A stretch of 41,058 nt of DNA from Nitrosomonas ureae (GTDB lineage: Bacteria > Pseudomonadota > Gammaproteobacteria > Burkholderiales > Nitrosomonadaceae). The notes below the pieces were generated by a model. The model had not been told where the DNA came from. It did not search any database and saw nothing but the letters and a program-made list of their open reading frames with translations. Below are positions 28,591 through 37,513 of the stretch, in pieces (the stretch's first letter is position 1; each line of letters begins with the position of its first letter). The DNA lies in assembly GCA_945872825.1 (NCBI GenBank), contig CAMCBD010000015.1, forward strand, positions 1 through 41,058, read 5' to 3'. A program made the position numbers and the translations under genes.

Positions 28591-29034
28591 TTATTTGGCG
28601 CGCAGCATACGTTGCTTGGTGCGTTCCCATTCTTTTTCTTTCTCGGATTCGCGCTTGTCATGCTGTTTCTTACCTTTAGCCAAGCCAATTTCCAGTTTAA
28701 TTCTACCTGTTTTATAATGCATATCCAGTGGAACTAGAGTGTATCCGGCGCGTTCAACTTTACCGATGAGCCGCTTGATCTGTTCCGCATGCAACAACAA
28801 TTTGCGTGTTCTTGTCGGATCAGGGTTGATGTGCGTTGAAGCTGTCTTGAGCGGACTGATGTGACAACCAATGAGGTATAATGCCTCATTGCGAATAATA
28901 ACATAGGCTTCTTTTAATTGAACTCGACCGTCGCGAATGGCTTTGACTTCCCATCCTTCTAGAACCATGCCTGTTTCGTACTTTTCCTCGATAAAATAAT
29001 CGTGAAAGGCTTTTTTATTTTGTACTATACTCAT
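28591..29034 (-). CDS. smpB: tmRNA-binding protein SmpB
   Basis: SmpB binds tmRNA and brings it to stalled ribosomes for trans-translation. The 147-residue product has the conserved core [20 protein letters not shown] and [14 protein letters not shown] and the basic C-terminal tail ([16 protein letters not shown] then RTKQRML) that enters the empty mRNA channel. The tmRNA gene itself is not in the window. It is divergent from ratA, a widely conserved neighbourhood. Confidence 0.97.
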   Translation of the reverse strand: MSIVQNKKAFHDYFIEEKYETGMVLEGWEVKAIRDGRVQLKEAYVIIRNEALYLIGCHISPLKTASTHINPDPTRTRKLLLHAEQIKRLIGKVERAGYTLVPLDMHYKTGRIKLEIGLAKGKKQHDKRESEKEKEWERTKQRMLRAK

Positions 29035-29124
29035 ACAGGATTGAAATGGGTGGGAATTACTAAAATTCCGTGTATTTTATCAGTTTTTCAGTATTACCTC
29101 ATTGATGCGGGGTGATTTACTTTT

Positions 29125-29562
29125 ATGGCAGAAATAGAAAAATCAGTTTTGGTCGAATACTCAGCAAGCCAAATGTTTGCGCTGGTTGATAACGTTGAGG
29201 AATATCCTAAATTTCTTCCATGGTGCGGCGGTACTTCTGTAGACCCGCAAGATGAAGTAACAACGCACGCAACCGTTAGGATTGATTACCATCATATCCA
29301 ACACAGCTTTACCACCATCAATAAACGTTTTCCGCCGGATTTGATAGAGATGAGTCTGCTGGACGGTCCATTTGAACATCTGGATGGTTACTGGCAGTTT
29401 ATTCCATTATCGGATACTGCATGCAAGATAAAATTCCGGCTGCATTACACGTTCTCACACAAAATTCTTGAAAAATTGGTAGGCCCGGTATTTCATATGA
29501 TTGCGAACAGTTTTGTGGAACATTTTATTGAACGGGCGGAAGTGATCTACGGCAAGCCATGA
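29125..29562 (+). CDS. ratA: RatA-type START-domain protein (PasT homologue)
   Basis: The 145-residue product matches the RatA/PasT and COQ10-like family: EIEKSVLVEYSASQMFALVD, NVEEYPKFLPWCGG and C-terminal VGPVFHMIANSFVEHFIERA. E. coli RatA was reported to hinder 70S assembly, while COQ10 homologues bind ubiquinone; which applies here is unknown. Its stop overlaps the rnfH start by four bases. Confidence 0.9.
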   Translation: MAEIEKSVLVEYSASQMFALVDNVEEYPKFLPWCGGTSVDPQDEVTTHATVRIDYHHIQHSFTTINKRFPPDLIEMSLLDGPFEHLDGYWQFIPLSDTACKIKFRLHYTFSHKILEKLVGPVFHMIANSFVEHFIERAEVIYGKP

Positions 29563-29849
29563 CAGCGTTTTTCCAGGTCGAAATTGTATATGCATTGCCG
29601 CACATTCAAATCTTAGAGAAACTTGATGTATCAGCGGTTTGTACGGTTGAGCAAGCGATAAAATGTTCGGGAATTCTGGATCAATTTCCTGAAATCGATC
29701 TGGCAAAAAACAAATTGGGTATTTTTGGCAAATTTGCACAACCGGAAACAACCCTGTCACCTTGTGACAGAGTCGAAATTTATCGACCGCTCATCATCGA
29801 CCCAAAGGATGCTAGAAGAATACGTGCCAAAAAGTCATTGCGTATGTAG
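29559..29849 (+). CDS. rnfH: RnfH-family ubiquitin-like protein
   Basis: The 96-residue product (FFQVEIVYALPHIQILEKL, CTVEQAIKCSGILDQFPEI, CDRVEIYRPLIIDPKDARR) is a RnfH/PasI protein with a beta-grasp fold. It is coupled to ratA by an ATGA overlap. This pair was once proposed as a toxin-antitoxin module; that idea is debated. The 290 bp downstream hold only a tight hairpin at 29848-29865 and no gene. Confidence 0.9.
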   Translation: MTAFFQVEIVYALPHIQILEKLDVSAVCTVEQAIKCSGILDQFPEIDLAKNKLGIFGKFAQPETTLSPCDRVEIYRPLIIDPKDARRIRAKKSLRM

Positions 29850-30139
29850 TTGCTGCTCAGCAACTGGAATTTCTCAATCTGATTTTTTCCGGTAAGGATG
29901 TTATCTCACCTGTTTAATGCAATTTAAGAGATATTTATTCAGTCTATTTTCTCAAACAATGAACCTGGCACTTTCAATGAAAAATTCCCGCAATAAACTA
30001 TTCCTTTGCCACTTATGATCGAACCATATTCATGGGCGGCAGTATAATGACAAGTATTCTGTCCTGATCCATTCCAAAAGAATAGCAGCTCCAGCAAAAG
30101 CAAGGTTTGCTGGTTTGGAACTGTCGGTATCCTTATTTT

Positions 30140-32065
30140 ATGTTTGATATTGATTCAATTTTTTCATCGGATGGTGCACTTTCCCGCCATATCATCGGAT
30201 TCCGCACGCGTTCTCAGCAATTGGAGATGGCGCAGGTTATCGCTGAGACGATTGCAAAGCATCGGATTTTGGTCGCCGAGGCGGGTACCGGAACGGGCAA
30301 GACGCTGGCTTATTTGGTGCCTGCTTTGTTGGCGGGCGGTAAAGTGATTATTTCTACAGGGACAAAAACGCTGCAGGATCAATTGTTTAATAGGGATATT
30401 CCGACTGTGCGGGCGGCGCTAAAAATACCCGTCACAATTGCGTTGTTAAAAGGACGTGCCAATTATATCTGCCACTATCACCTGGAAAGAACTTCACAGG
30501 ATACGCACTTCAGTTTCATTAATCGTGACGAAATACAGTATCTGCAACAAATAGAGCGGTATGCACACAACAGCAAAAATGGGGATAAAAGCGGACTCAG
30601 TGAAGTTCCTGAGAATGCGGCCATCTGGCAGCAAGTCACTTCAACCCGTGACAACTGTCTGGGTTCAGAGTGTCCCAGCTACAAAAAATGTTTTGTAATG
30701 GAAGCGCGCAAACAAGCTTTAGCAGCCGATGTTGTCGTGGTGAATCATCATTTATTTTTTGCGGATGTCATGCTGCGCGATGAAGGATTGTCCGAATTAT
30801 TGCCTGCCTGTAATACAGTCATTTTTGATGAAGCGCATCAATTACCGGAAACGGCCAGTTTATTTTTTGGTGAATCCATTAGTACCGGCCAGTTACTGGA
30901 TCTTGCACGCGATGCCAAAGTAGAGGCAATACAAGCTGCCGGTGATTTTGTTGAGCTGCCAAACGCTATTGCTGCGATGGAAAAAGCTGCGCGTGATTTG
31001 CGTTTAACTGTCGTGGAAGATAATACGCGGCTATCTTTGGCAGCGATAAAACAAAATTCGGGTTTTAGTGCTGCGCTAGATAACTTGCTGGAAAAGCTGA
31101 AAATACTGGCCAAACAATTGGAGAACCAAGCTGAGCGATCTGAGGGGCTGGAAAACTGCTGGCAGCGCACAACCAACCATTTGTATCTGATACAACGCTG
31201 GCGAGATGAAACAGAAATGCAAGGACATGTGCGCTGGATTGAGATTTATAACCAGGCATTGCAACTGAATGCAACACCCTTATCAATTGCTGAGATTTTT
31301 CAGAAACAAATGATTACATCGCCACGTGCCTGGATTTTTACTTCAGCGACGTTGTCGGTTAAAAAGGATTTTACCCATTACAATGAGGAAATGGGGCTAA
31401 CCACAGCACAAACAGCTTGCTGGGAGAGCCCATTCAATTTTGCTGAACAAGCATTGCTGTATGTGCCGGTTGGCTTGCCAGAACCACAGCATAGAACCTA
31501 TACCGATCAGGTGGTACAGGCAGCGTTACCGGTATTGCGTGCGAGCCGGGGACGTGCTTTTTTCCTGTGTACCAGTTTGCGTGCGATGCAACGTGTTTAT
31601 GAATTATTGCAAACCGCCGATGAATTTGATTTTCCGTTATTGCTTCAAGGTCAGGGTTCGCGCTCTTACATGCTAGAGCGTTTCCGTGAATTGAATAATG
31701 CCATTCTCATTGGCAGCCAATCTTTCTGGGAGGGAGTCGATGTGCGCGGGGAAGCGCTTTCTCTGGTCATCATTGATAAGCTGCCGTTTGCACCACCCGA
31801 TGATCCAGTGCTTGCGGCGCGCATTGAGAAAATCAACAGTGAGGGGCGTAACGCTTTTATGGAGTATCAATTGCCGCGTGCTGTCATTAATCTGAAGCAA
31901 GGCGCCGGTCGTTTGATCCGGGATGAAGCGGACCGAGGAGTGCTGATGATTTGCGATCCACGCCTGACTACCAAAGCTTACGGTAAACAAATATGGCAAA
32001 GTCTGCCACCGATGAAACGGACCCGGGATTTGGCTGAAGTTGAGCATTTCTTTAATGCTAAATAA
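30140..32065 (+). CDS. yoaA: ATP-dependent Fe-S helicase, YoaA/DinG family
   Basis: This XPD-like superfamily 2 helicase is about 641 residues, close to E. coli YoaA and shorter than DinG. It has Walker A VAEAGTGTGKTLAYL (about 45-58), four cysteines of the Fe-S domain (ANYICHYHLER, then DNCLGSECPSYKKC), VVVNHHLFFADV, the DEAH box VIFDEAHQLPE (about 228), and the C-terminal helicase motif INLKQGAGRLIRDEADRGV. YoaA acts with the polymerase clamp-loader subunit HolC in repair of blocked forks in E. coli. ATG 30140 gives the family N-terminus; TTG 30107 is an unlikely alternative. As an Fe-S protein it is a potential client of the SUF locus. Confidence 0.9.
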   Translation: MFDIDSIFSSDGALSRHIIGFRTRSQQLEMAQVIAETIAKHRILVAEAGTGTGKTLAYLVPALLAGGKVIISTGTKTLQDQLFNRDIPTVRAALKIPVTIALLKGRANYICHYHLERTSQDTHFSFINRDEIQYLQQIERYAHNSKNGDKSGLSEVPENAAIWQQVTSTRDNCLGSECPSYKKCFVMEARKQALAADVVVVNHHLFFADVMLRDEGLSELLPACNTVIFDEAHQLPETASLFFGESISTGQLLDLARDAKVEAIQAAGDFVELPNAIAAMEKAARDLRLTVVEDNTRLSLAAIKQNSGFSAALDNLLEKLKILAKQLENQAERSEGLENCWQRTTNHLYLIQRWRDETEMQGHVRWIEIYNQALQLNATPLSIAEIFQKQMITSPRAWIFTSATLSVKKDFTHYNEEMGLTTAQTACWESPFNFAEQALLYVPVGLPEPQHRTYTDQVVQAALPVLRASRGRAFFLCTSLRAMQRVYELLQTADEFDFPLLLQGQGSRSYMLERFRELNNAILIGSQSFWEGVDVRGEALSLVIIDKLPFAPPDDPVLAARIEKINSEGRNAFMEYQLPRAVINLKQGAGRLIRDEADRGVLMICDPRLTTKAYGKQIWQSLPPMKRTRDLAEVEHFFNAK

Positions 32066-32123
32066 AAACATAAACTTAAAAAATATCGTGATGCTTATTA
32101 TTAAGCGATTGATTCAGAACGCT

Positions 32124-33797
32124 ATGAATAAAAAATTTGCGATCAGTATAGGAGCGCTTCTTTTATGCGGAATAATGATTCCTATAACCAGCACGTATGC
32201 CGACAGAGGTGATTTTCCTTTATTAAAAAAAGAGCTGGCCATCGGTAAGCTGAATGACATTGTCAACAGTATCAAACTGCAAAAAAAAGAAGTCGAGATT
32301 AAATTGCAGTTATTAATGAAAGCAAAAACCGAGCAGGAAAAAAACAGACTACAGATGGAAATAAATGAAATAGGTAATGCCATTCTTGAACAAGAATCTT
32401 CATTTGAAATGATACTGACCGCTGGTCTGGAATTATACAAGGCCGATACAGCAGAAAAACAGGATTTTGATTGGCAGAAGGACTTGCTGGAAATTGTGCA
32501 ACCGATCATCAGTGAACTTCGCCAGTTAACAGAAAACAAACGTAAACTGGATGGTTTGCACAAGAAAATTAGCTTTTATAAAGCACAGATTGGCGATATT
32601 AATGAAGTACTCAAGCATATTTCTAAGATCAACAAACAAGATTTCGAGAAAGAAGCCTTGGCAGAGTTTGAACGCATAGACGAGAAATGGCGCGATCAAC
32701 TGAATGAAAACAATCATCTGCTGGAGGTCGCACAGTTACAACTTGATGAGATGGTCAAATCGCAATCAGCCAAGGAAATTTCCATTGGTGAGCATATCAA
32801 ACAATTTGCCACTGGACGGGGCGCTACGCTGTTGATGGCACTGGCCGCTTTTGTCGCAGTTTATTTTTCGATGCTATTGCTATTGAAGCTTCTGAGGTGG
32901 GTCGGTAATCGCAACGAAGAAGCCAGAAGAACCTATTATCAACGCATTATTACACTCTGTTATCATTTTATGATGGGAGCACTGGCGATTGCAGCTGCGT
33001 TCTATGTGTTGAGCGTGCGTAATGATCAGGTACTGATTGGTATCACCGTATTGCTTCTGCTCAGTGTTGTTTTGCTACTTAAGAACTCTATTTCAGGTTA
33101 TATCACCGAATTAAGAATATTACTCAATACCGGTTCGGTCAGGGAAGGTGAATGCATTATCTATAATGGCATTCCGATGCAAGTGGAAAGTCTGAATTAC
33201 TACACGAAATTAATTAACCCAATGCTGCCTGGATTGGAGTTGCGATTGACTCCGGCAGAACTAGCCAATTATGTTTCCCGTCCTTATCTAGCTGATGAGC
33301 CGTGGTTCCCATGCAGAGTAAGCGATTATGTCATGCTTTCGGATGGTGCCTATGGCATGGTTAAATGTATTACACTGGAAAATATTCTATTGTCTTCATC
33401 CAATGGGACGATGCCAAGAACTTATATCATTACCGATTTCCTAGCCGCCAACCCAAAGAACTTTTCCCATGGATTTACGGTAACCAGCGATTTTGGTATT
33501 GATTATAAGCATCAAATGCAATGTACAACGGTAATACCTGAATTGATGTGTACCGGTATTCGACAAGGATTGCTTAAGGAAACCTATGGCAATGCGCTAA
33601 AGGATTTGGCTGTTTGTTTTGCAAAAGCCAATACTTCGTCGCTCGACTATAAAATAATAGCCACTTTTGATGGCGGAGCTGCCGGGGAATACACCGCAAT
33701 TCAGCGAGCACTACAGCGCTATGCTGTTGAGGTTTGTAATCAGCAGAATTGGATAATACCGTTTAACCAGTTAGTGATTCATAATGGGACGGATTAA
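32124..33797 (+). CDS. MscS-like mechanosensitive channel with coiled-coil periplasmic domain
   Basis: I recognise an MscS-type architecture only in outline. ATG 32124 starts a signal peptide (MNKKFAISIGALLLCGIMIP, cleaved near TYA-DRG); upstream in-frame ATGs give no better start. Residues about 30-250 form long charged coiled coils (KLNDIVNSIKLQKKEVEIKL, EFERIDEKWRDQLNENN). Then come membrane helices at about 240-260, 290-310 and 315-335, and an MscS-like beta and cytosolic region (SISGYITELRILLNTGSVRE) ending near residue 557. Pore glycines and alanines are sparse compared with MscS. It follows the helicase gene by 58 bp. Confidence 0.65.
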   Translation: MNKKFAISIGALLLCGIMIPITSTYADRGDFPLLKKELAIGKLNDIVNSIKLQKKEVEIKLQLLMKAKTEQEKNRLQMEINEIGNAILEQESSFEMILTAGLELYKADTAEKQDFDWQKDLLEIVQPIISELRQLTENKRKLDGLHKKISFYKAQIGDINEVLKHISKINKQDFEKEALAEFERIDEKWRDQLNENNHLLEVAQLQLDEMVKSQSAKEISIGEHIKQFATGRGATLLMALAAFVAVYFSMLLLLKLLRWVGNRNEEARRTYYQRIITLCYHFMMGALAIAAAFYVLSVRNDQVLIGITVLLLLSVVLLLKNSISGYITELRILLNTGSVREGECIIYNGIPMQVESLNYYTKLINPMLPGLELRLTPAELANYVSRPYLADEPWFPCRVSDYVMLSDGAYGMVKCITLENILLSSSNGTMPRTYIITDFLAANPKNFSHGFTVTSDFGIDYKHQMQCTTVIPELMCTGIRQGLLKETYGNALKDLAVCFAKANTSSLDYKIIATFDGGAAGEYTAIQRALQRYAVEVCNQQNWIIPFNQLVIHNGTD

Positions 33798-33885
33798 TTC
33801 GGTGTGGAAGGTTTTTGACGGATTTATTCAAGCGCAGCGCTATTGCTGTCGGCTTTATCAGATAACTGTAAGTAATTAAATGATT

Positions 33886-34653
33886 ATGAAATTAGCAACC
33901 TGGAACGTTAACTCACTCAAGGTACGGTTGCCGCAAGTGATTAATTGGTTAGAAGCGAATCAGCCGGACATGTTATGTTTGCAGGAAACGAAACTGACCG
34001 ATGATAATTTTCCAACCAGTGAAATTGCAGCGATTGGCTACCAATCAGCTTTTATTGGGCAGAAAACCTACAATGGTGTCGCAATACTCAGTAAACAGGA
34101 AGCGAGCGAAATAATAACCGCCATACCGGGTTTTGCAGATGAGCAAAAGAGAGTTATCGCGGCAACCTATGGGGATTTACGCGTTATTTCTGTCTATGTT
34201 CCGAATGGCGATACTGTTGAGTCGGAGAAATATGGTTACAAATTGAGGTGGCTACCTGCTTTGAACGAATGGCTGCAGCAAGAACTGAAAGACTATTCAA
34301 AATTGGCAGTGCTGGGTGATTTTAATATCGCACCGGAGGATCGCGATGTTTATGATCCTAAAGTATGGGAAGGAAAAGTATTATGCAGCCCGCTGGAACG
34401 CGCTGCATTTAGTAATCTACTTGATTTAGGGCTTACTGACAGTTTTCGCTTATTTGAACAGTCCGAGAAATCGTATACATGGTGGGATTATCGCATGATG
34501 GCTTTTCGTTTGAATCGTGGATTGCGTATTGATCATATTTTGCTCAGTAATGAGCTTGCTCGCAGCTGTGTAACCTGCGCGATTGATAAAACGATGCGTA
34601 AACAGGAGCGTCCTTCAGACCATGCGCCAGTCATCGTGGAGCTTACCGTGTGA
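33886..34653 (+). CDS. xth: Exodeoxyribonuclease III (AP endonuclease)
   Basis: This EEP-fold metal-dependent nuclease cuts at abasic sites and degrades duplex DNA from the 3' end. Motifs include TWNVNSLKVRLPQ, LCLQETKL with the metal-binding glutamate, the catalytic LGDFNIAPEDRDVYD and the C-terminal RPSDHAPVIVEL. Counting from ATG 33886 the glutamate is E34, as in E. coli ExoIII, so I prefer this start over ATG 33880 two codons earlier. The length is about 255 residues. Confidence 0.94.
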   Translation: MKLATWNVNSLKVRLPQVINWLEANQPDMLCLQETKLTDDNFPTSEIAAIGYQSAFIGQKTYNGVAILSKQEASEIITAIPGFADEQKRVIAATYGDLRVISVYVPNGDTVESEKYGYKLRWLPALNEWLQQELKDYSKLAVLGDFNIAPEDRDVYDPKVWEGKVLCSPLERAAFSNLLDLGLTDSFRLFEQSEKSYTWWDYRMMAFRLNRGLRIDHILLSNELARSCVTCAIDKTMRKQERPSDHAPVIVELTV

Positions 34654-34677
34654 ATACGGGCGATGATCTTTTCCGGG

Positions 34678-34932
34678 TTAATTGCTTTTACCCGGCAATT
34701 TCTCGAATTCATTCCTCAGCATATTCAGGTTTTTTTCACGCACATTGATTTCTTCCCGTAACCGCTCCACGCGATTAAGGTATCTCTGATAGTTTCGTTC
34801 ACTGCCTAAACGATCGGGAATGCCGTCTTTGTATTCATTTTTTACTTCATTCAGTCGATTTTCTTCTTCAGAAATTTTACTTTGCATTTGCTCACGCTGT
34901 TCTTCAATTCTGGCGTTTTCCCTTCTTTTCAT
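34678..34932 (-). CDS. Small coiled-coil protein related to the C-terminus of DUF4124 proteins
   Basis: The 84-residue product is almost entirely charged coiled coil without a signal peptide. Its RLGSERNYQRYLNRVERLRE then EKNLNMLRNEFEKLPG strongly resembles the C-terminal half of DUF4124 proteins of this bacterial group, as I remember them. It lacks the DUF4124 domain itself. The neighbouring gene upstream on the same strand encodes a full DUF4124 protein with a similar though diverged tail. GGTGA lies four bases before the ATG. It may be a truncated duplicate, or a short protein working with its neighbour; I cannot tell which. Confidence 0.6.
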   Translation of the reverse strand: MKRRENARIEEQREQMQSKISEEENRLNEVKNEYKDGIPDRLGSERNYQRYLNRVERLREEINVREKNLNMLRNEFEKLPGKSN

Positions 34933-34973
34933 GATTCACCGTTCTAATCGTTTGTGATTCTCAGCTTATCTAT

Positions 34974-35402
34974 CTATCGAGCGAGCTCTTTTCTTAATGC
35001 GTATATATTTCTTTGATGTAAGAATAGCTTGTTTCTTAGCTGTACGGCCTTTTCCTGATGAGTGTTTGATTCGTGCGGATTACTGATCTGCTCCAGGAAA
35101 TTTTGTGTATCGATAAAAAGCTTTTCTTCCGCTACTAATTCTTTTTTCAGGATCTGGCGACGCATGGCATCGCGTTCTTTCTGTGTCGGATCTTTTACCC
35201 GGGGAGAGTTGGGTTGTAATCCCTCAGTATTCCGGGAATAAGAGGCGACAGAGAATTTCTGCGCATTATTAATTGGACGATTGGTAAAGGTAATGTTGCC
35301 GTCTTTATCCACATGTTTGTATATGTCTGTTCCTGCAATAGCCTTGGGTAAATTGCTCAACAAGATTAGAGCTAACAGAATAAGCAATGTTCTGGTTTTC
35401 AT
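34974..35402 (-). CDS. DUF4124-domain periplasmic protein
   Basis: The 142-residue product has a signal peptide (MKTRTLLILLALILLSNLPK, cleaved after AIA), a DUF4124 domain (about 24-55, TDIYKHVDKDGNITFTNRPI), a linker, and a C-terminal helical region (KKELVAEEKLFIDTQNFLEQ to RNIYALRKELAR). DUF4124 is a short beta domain common in proteobacterial envelope proteins, with no established function. It lies 41 bp upstream of its smaller relative on the same strand. Confidence 0.8.
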   Translation of the reverse strand: MKTRTLLILLALILLSNLPKAIAGTDIYKHVDKDGNITFTNRPINNAQKFSVASYSRNTEGLQPNSPRVKDPTQKERDAMRRQILKKELVAEEKLFIDTQNFLEQISNPHESNTHQEKAVQLRNKLFLHQRNIYALRKELAR

Positions 35403-35773
35403 ATTTTTCTAGAAGAATCCCGATAAAAATGCAACTATTTGATTAGTCTATCAATGATTTCTTTAATGCAAGGAAAAAAAAGAGCCAAAAAATCCTACTT
35501 ATTACTGCAATTGATCTGCTCCTAATTGAAAAATTAAATTATCTTGTTGATTCTAGAAGGCTATCCGAGAATAGGATAACCTACTACAAAAAACCAATTT
35601 AGTCATGTTTCCCAATCATTATCACTAAATAGGGGAGCTATTCGTCTCAAATGATTAAAAAATCTATCTCAGAATAGCTCTCCTTCGCTACGATTACTAA
35701 TCTCGAGCAACTGCGGCTATTTATTGCGTTGGCCACTCATCGTCTTCCAGATGGACGCCGAGTTTATTCCAGG
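35403..35773. other. Intergenic region after glnA with two inverted repeats
   Basis: No gene is seen in these 371 bp. Two inverted repeats occur. One is GGCTATCC with AGGATAACC near 35561-35582. The other is GGGGAGCTATTC (35632-35643) with GAATAGCTCTCC (35672-35683), matching at 11 of 12 pairs around a 28-base loop. Neither ends in a good T-run on the minus strand, so glnA termination is not clearly assigned. Confidence 0.5.
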
Positions 35774-37183
35774 CTATAGGCTGTAATAAAGGTCGAATTC
35801 AATCGGATGCGTAGTCATGCGCAGTAATGTCACTTCATTCATCTTAAGATGAATGAACGCATCAATCATATCATTAGAAAATACACCACCACGGATTAGA
35901 AAATCACGGTCTTTATCCAAGCATTCCAAAGCCTCATCTAATGAAGCGCAAGAATTGGGTACTTTGGCAGCTTCTTCCGGCGGTAGATCATAAAGATTTT
36001 TATCCATTGGGTCGCCGGGGTGTATCTTATTCTGGATACCATCCAGACCCGCCATCATCAGTGCGGTAAATGCCAAGTATGGATTCGCTGTTGGATCAGG
36101 AAAACGTACTTCGATACGGCGTCCTTTGGGGCTGCTGGTGTGCGGAATACGGATTGCAGCCGAGCGGTTACTTGCAGAATAAGCAAGGTTGACCGGCGCC
36201 TCAAATCCAGCAACCAACCGTTTATAGGAGTTAGTGCTGGGATTGGTGATGGCATTGAGCGCTTTGGCATGCTTCAGGATACCGCCAATATAGAATAGCG
36301 CTATTTCTGATAAGCCGGCGTAGCCATTGCCAGAAAACAAATTCTTGCCATCTTTCCAGATAGATTGATGGACATGCATACCTGAACCGTTATCGCCGAC
36401 GATGGGTTTAGGCATGAAAGTTGCCGTTTTGCCATACGAATGTGCGACATTGTGTACGACATATTTAAGTATTTGGTTCCAATCCGCGCGCTTAACCAGG
36501 CTATTGAAGCGTGTGCCAATTTCGCATTGTCCTGCAGTAGCTACTTCATGGTGATGAACTTCTACACCGATACCCATTTCTTCCAAGGTAAGGCACATGG
36601 CGGAGCGAATATCTTGTAAGGAATCGACGGGGGGTACGGGAAAGTAACCGCCCTTTACGGCTGGACGATGGCCAATATTGCCGCTTTCGTATTTAATGGC
36701 CGAACTCCAAGCTGCTTCCTCAGATGCAATTTTAACCGAACAGCCCGACATATCGGTATGCCAACGAACGGAGTCAAAAATGAAAAATTCAGGTTCAGGT
36801 CCGAAATAAGCAACATCACCGATCCCCGTTGACTTTAAGTAAATTTCCGCTCGTTTGGCTAATGAACGCGGATCCCGGATATATCCTTTTCCGTCAGCCG
36901 GTTCGACCACATCGCAGGTGATCAGGAGTGTCGGCTCGTCCATGAACGGATCCATATTGGCGGTATCAGGATCGGGTATCAATAACATATCGGATGCTTG
37001 AATGCTTTTCCAACCGTCTATCGACGAACCGTCAAAGGGATGGCCATCTTCAAATTTGTCGGCATCAAAGGTATGTGCAGGTACGGTAACATGGTGTTCT
37101 TTACCATTCGTATCTGTAAAACGTAAATCAACAAATTTGACTTCATTGTCTTGAATCAATTTCAAAACATCAGCTACCACCAT
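35774..37183 (-). CDS. glnA: Glutamine synthetase type I
   Basis: GlnA condenses ammonium and glutamate to glutamine, the main ammonium-assimilating step. The 469-residue product is the GSI-beta form: [20 protein letters not shown] near the N-terminus, [15 protein letters not shown], the catalytic [15 protein letters not shown], the ATP-site [16 protein letters not shown], and [10 protein letters not shown]. Tyr398 in [14 protein letters not shown] is the adenylylation site used by GlnE. A GGAGAGAG ribosome binding site precedes ATG 37183. No glnB or ntrBC is adjacent. The promoter region is shared with divergent recQ. Confidence 0.97.
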   Translation of the reverse strand: MVVADVLKLIQDNEVKFVDLRFTDTNGKEHHVTVPAHTFDADKFEDGHPFDGSSIDGWKSIQASDMLLIPDPDTANMDPFMDEPTLLITCDVVEPADGKGYIRDPRSLAKRAEIYLKSTGIGDVAYFGPEPEFFIFDSVRWHTDMSGCSVKIASEEAAWSSAIKYESGNIGHRPAVKGGYFPVPPVDSLQDIRSAMCLTLEEMGIGVEVHHHEVATAGQCEIGTRFNSLVKRADWNQILKYVVHNVAHSYGKTATFMPKPIVGDNGSGMHVHQSIWKDGKNLFSGNGYAGLSEIALFYIGGILKHAKALNAITNPSTNSYKRLVAGFEAPVNLAYSASNRSAAIRIPHTSSPKGRRIEVRFPDPTANPYLAFTALMMAGLDGIQNKIHPGDPMDKNLYDLPPEEAAKVPNSCASLDEALECLDKDRDFLIRGGVFSNDMIDAFIHLKMNEVTLLRMTTHPIEFDLYYSL

Positions 37184-37513
37184 TTTTCTCTCTCCAGACT
37201 AGCGTTACAAATTTTATAAATAAAGATACATTTAGATAGAATTATACCAGCACAACACAATGAATATTTTGAAACGATAAGAGCGATTGCTATCAAACAG
37301 GCCAATTGAATATAAACTTGTAAGTGCCAGGGTATGTATTCTACTGTATTATCATAAGGTAAGTCTTTACGATTCGTTAAATTACGATACTGGGCATTCA
37401 ATCAACAGCGGTATGTAGTAATGACCGGAAGCGTAGTTTTGTTTTTATCTAAAACCAGGAAAATGGTTCTTGAGCTTGAAGAAAATTGAGAATTTGCAGT
37501 AGTTGTATCTTGA
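37184..37513. other. Divergent promoter region of glnA and recQ
   Basis: About 330 bp with no gene. It contains the extended -10 promoter of glnA (37241-37249). A TGGCAC occurs on the minus strand at 37324-37329 but lacks the TTGC element of a sigma-54 promoter. The recQ promoter was not located. Confidence 0.5.
37241..37249 (-). promoter_or_regulatory. Extended -10 promoter element of glnA
   Basis: The minus strand reads TGGTATAAT, a perfect extended -10 (TGnTATAAT), 58 bp before the glnA ATG. The -35 region is weak, which an extended -10 can tolerate. It points to sigma-70 rather than sigma-54 transcription. Confidence 0.55.

Noticed and set aside
29125..29849. ratA-rnfH as a toxin-antitoxin system
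   Set aside because: Conserved housekeeping neighbourhood next to smpB; the toxin-antitoxin reading of this family is disputed and nothing in the sequence adds support.
37324..37329. TGGCAC on the minus strand upstream of glnA as a sigma-54 -24 element
   Set aside because: The sequence at the -12 position is AGTT or TT rather than TTGC/GC, so the pair is incomplete.
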